NCBI GenBank assembly: GCA_964613385.1
Contig: CAZTGZ010000077.1
Location: 1-6,992 of the forward strand
Length of the DNA: 6,992 bases
Reading direction: 5' to 3'
From: CAZTGZ01 sp964613385
Lineage (GTDB): Bacteria > Bacteroidota > Bacteroidia > NS11-12g > UBA9320
The notes beneath the pieces were generated by a model, which was not told the origin of the DNA, made no database searches, and saw only the letters and a list, made by a program, of their open reading frames with translations. Made by a program: the position numbers and the translations under genes. Positions 5,774 through 6,992 of the stretch are shown piece after piece (position 1 is the first letter of the stretch; every line of letters begins with the position of its first letter).

Positions 5774-5781
5774 TAATTTTG
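5774..5781 (+). promoter_or_regulatory. Putative -7 box for the GAPDH gene
   Basis: TAATTTTG matches TAnnTTTG exactly and lies 29 bases upstream of the start codon at 5811, giving an expected leader of about 20-25 bases. The -33 box is poor: the nearest T-rich match, TTTA at 5747-5750, is 23 bases away. That area adjoins the -33 box of the divergent tRNA promoter. Confidence 0.5.
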
Positions 5782-5810
5782 CGACCGATTTATTCATCTC
5801 AAGTCAAATT

Positions 5811-6800
5811 ATGAAAGTTGCTATCAATGGATTTGGACGTATCGGCCGACTGGCTTTGAAAGTCCTGCTCGAAAAACCCGGCGTCGAAGTGGTCGCCATC
5901 AATGACCTCACCGACAACCAAACCCTGGCCCACCTGCTGAAATATGATTCCGTTCACGGAAAATTCAATGGCACCGTAACTGCTGATGACCAATTCCTGT
6001 ATATAAACGGTAAAAAAATTCATGGACTGGCAGAGAAAGATCCTGCTATGTTGCCCTGGAAAGATTTAGGTGTAGATGTGGTATTGGAATCGACCGGAAG
6101 GTTTACCGACAGAGACAAGGCAGCTCTTCACCTGCAGGCAGGTGCCCGTAAGGTTGTCATCAGCGCCCCGGCTAAAGGTGAAGATTTAACCGTTGTTTTA
6201 GGAGTAAACGACGACAAACTTACCGGAGAAGAAACCATTCTGTCCAACGCCTCTTGCACCACCAATTGCCTGGCACCCATGGTGAAAGTACTGGACGACA
6301 ACTTCGGCGTGGAAAACGGATTCATGACTACCGTACATGCCTATACCGCCGATCAGAACCTTCAGGATGCGCCACATAAAGACCTCCGCCGTGCACGGGC
6401 TGCAGCCTACAGTATTGTGCCAACCTCAACCGGAGCAGCCAAAGCAGTAGGATTGGTGCTCCCACACCTGAAAGGAAAATTAAATGGAAACGCACTCCGC
6501 GTACCTATTCCGGATGGTTCTTGCACGGATTTTACGGTCGTATTGAAAAAGGCAGCGACCGTTGAAGAAATTAACGATGCTTTTAAAAAAGCTTCTGAAA
6601 CCCATCTGAAAGGAATCCTGCAATATGAAACGGATCCGATTGTCTCTATCGACATCGTAGGCAATCCGCATTCCTGCATTTTCGATGCCGAAAGCACCCT
6701 GGTATACGGAAATACCTGCAAGGTGTTGGGTTGGTACGACAATGAAGCCGGATACAGCAATCGTCTTGCTGACCTCATGGTGAAGATGGCTTCCATGTAA
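5811..6800 (+). CDS. gap: Glyceraldehyde-3-phosphate dehydrogenase, phosphorylating
   Basis: This cytoplasmic glycolytic enzyme oxidises glyceraldehyde 3-phosphate with NAD(P) and phosphate to 1,3-bisphosphoglycerate, as a homotetramer. The product has 329 residues, normal for the family. The N-terminal Rossmann motif INGFGRIGR (5-13) is followed by Asp32, the residue that favours NAD over NADP. The active site SNASCTTNCLAP carries Cys149, and the general base His176 lies in VHAYTADQ. HKDLRRARAAA (189-199) and STGAAKAVG (206-214) form the substrate region, with Arg230 in RVPIPDGS. The C-terminal WYDNEAGYSNR (308-318) is canonical. Position 187 is Ala rather than the Leu of strict NAD enzymes, so some NADP use is conceivable. 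ATG 5811 was chosen over an in-frame GTG at 5721, whose extension is not homologous and would overlap the promoters. Translation ends in a double stop, TAATAA. It is a single-gene unit. Confidence 0.98.
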   Translation: MKVAINGFGRIGRLALKVLLEKPGVEVVAINDLTDNQTLAHLLKYDSVHGKFNGTVTADDQFLYINGKKIHGLAEKDPAMLPWKDLGVDVVLESTGRFTDRDKAALHLQAGARKVVISAPAKGEDLTVVLGVNDDKLTGEETILSNASCTTNCLAPMVKVLDDNFGVENGFMTTVHAYTADQNLQDAPHKDLRRARAAAYSIVPTSTGAAKAVGLVLPHLKGKLNGNALRVPIPDGSCTDFTVVLKKAATVEEINDAFKKASETHLKGILQYETDPIVSIDIVGNPHSCIFDAESTLVYGNTCKVLGWYDNEAGYSNRLADLMVKMASM

Positions 6801-6821
6801 TAAGAATTTCATCGAACAAAG

Positions 6822-6845
6822 AGCCGCAGTAATGCGGCTTTTTTT
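6822..6845 (+). terminator. Rho-independent terminator of the GAPDH gene
   Basis: AGCCGCA (6822-6828) pairs with TGCGGCT (6833-6839) around the loop GTAA, followed by a run of T to 6845. It starts about 20 bases after the stop codon. Confidence 0.93.
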
Positions 6846-6900
6846 ATATATGGAGTTCTCGTATCCCTTCTGCTTGTTCTCGAATTGCGCAATTCCATTC

Positions 6901-6936
6901 AAAAAAAAGGAGGCTGCTTCTTTCGAAACAGCCTCC
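6901..6936 (-). terminator. Terminator for a minus-strand gene entering from the right
   Basis: On the minus strand, GGAGGCTG (6936-6929) pairs with CAGCCTCC (6916-6909) across a 12-base loop that contains the self-complementary TTTCGAAA. It is followed by eight T (from A 6901-6908). The orientation shows that a minus-strand transcript arrives from beyond the right edge and converges on the gap gene. Confidence 0.85.
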
Positions 6937-6971
6937 CGGGTAGTTTTTGTTTTAGTAGTGCAGTAGTATTA

Positions 6972-6992
6972 TTATCTAAGAGTTAATCTTAG
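6972..6992 (-). CDS. Possible C-terminal end of a minus-strand gene (partial)
   Basis: Reading leftward from the right edge, one frame gives LRLTLR, then a double stop TAA TAA. The stop lies about 35 bases before the minus-strand terminator, as expected for a gene 3' end, and the double stop resembles that of gap. Only six codons are visible. A second frame (KINS then TAG at 6980-6978) is an alternative, so neither frame nor product can be settled. A terminal strand like RLTLR would suit an outer-membrane protein, but this is a guess. Confidence 0.3.
   Translation of the reverse strand, partial: LRLTLR

Noticed and set aside
5721..5810. GTG start extending GAPDH by 30 residues
   Set aside because: The GAPDH fold begins at MKVAINGFGRIGR, and the extension would cover the promoter region.

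Overview
The window reads as ordinary chromosomal DNA of a Bacteroidota bacterium, possibly from the Chitinophagales/Sphingobacteriales side (order is an inference). The grounds are AT-rich intergenic DNA with promoter -7 boxes of the form TAnnTTTG (exact copies upstream of the gap, nucleotidyltransferase and Nramp-like genes), weak or absent Shine-Dalgarno sequences, signal peptides ending in A-Q, and protein families typical of the phylum.

Layout, left to right. Positions 1-333 hold no firm gene. They contain a strong compound hairpin, a short open frame running in from the left edge, and a small tandem duplication. A plus-strand gene for a secreted, probably outer-membrane, protein follows (334-1323). 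A GC-rich, hairpin-rich intergenic block (about 1357-1523) comes next, then a plus-strand lipoprotein gene (1553-2272). The lipoprotein gene runs head-on into a minus-strand cluster, and the two meeting stop codons share the four bases TTAA. The cluster, in its own reading direction, is an Nramp-like transporter (4726-3485), an ECF sigma factor (3396-2827) and a YqgE/AlgH protein (2823-2269). The last two are separated by only 3 bases and are almost certainly cotranscribed. Further right on the minus strand is a complete small MNT-type nucleotidyltransferase (5248-4958) with no HEPN partner beside it. A 387-base intergenic region holds GAAAGC repeats and a perfect 20-bp palindrome. A minus-strand tRNA-Glu(TTC) follows with a textbook terminator. 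The plus-strand glyceraldehyde-3-phosphate dehydrogenase gene (5811-6800) is divergent from the tRNA and has its own promoter and terminator. At the right edge, an opposite-facing terminator and a six-codon tail suggest the end of a minus-strand gene lying outside the window.

Functionally this is a mix of housekeeping (tRNA-Glu, GAPDH), envelope (outer-membrane-like protein, lipoprotein), regulation (ECF sigma factor with YqgE) and transport genes. No phage, insertion sequence, CRISPR array or large defence island is visible. The items most worth checking are the GC-rich block at 1357-1523 (possible structured RNA or dispersed repeat), the Nramp-like transporter without the canonical DPGN metal motif, the solitary MNT nucleotidyltransferase, and the palindromic intergenic elements.
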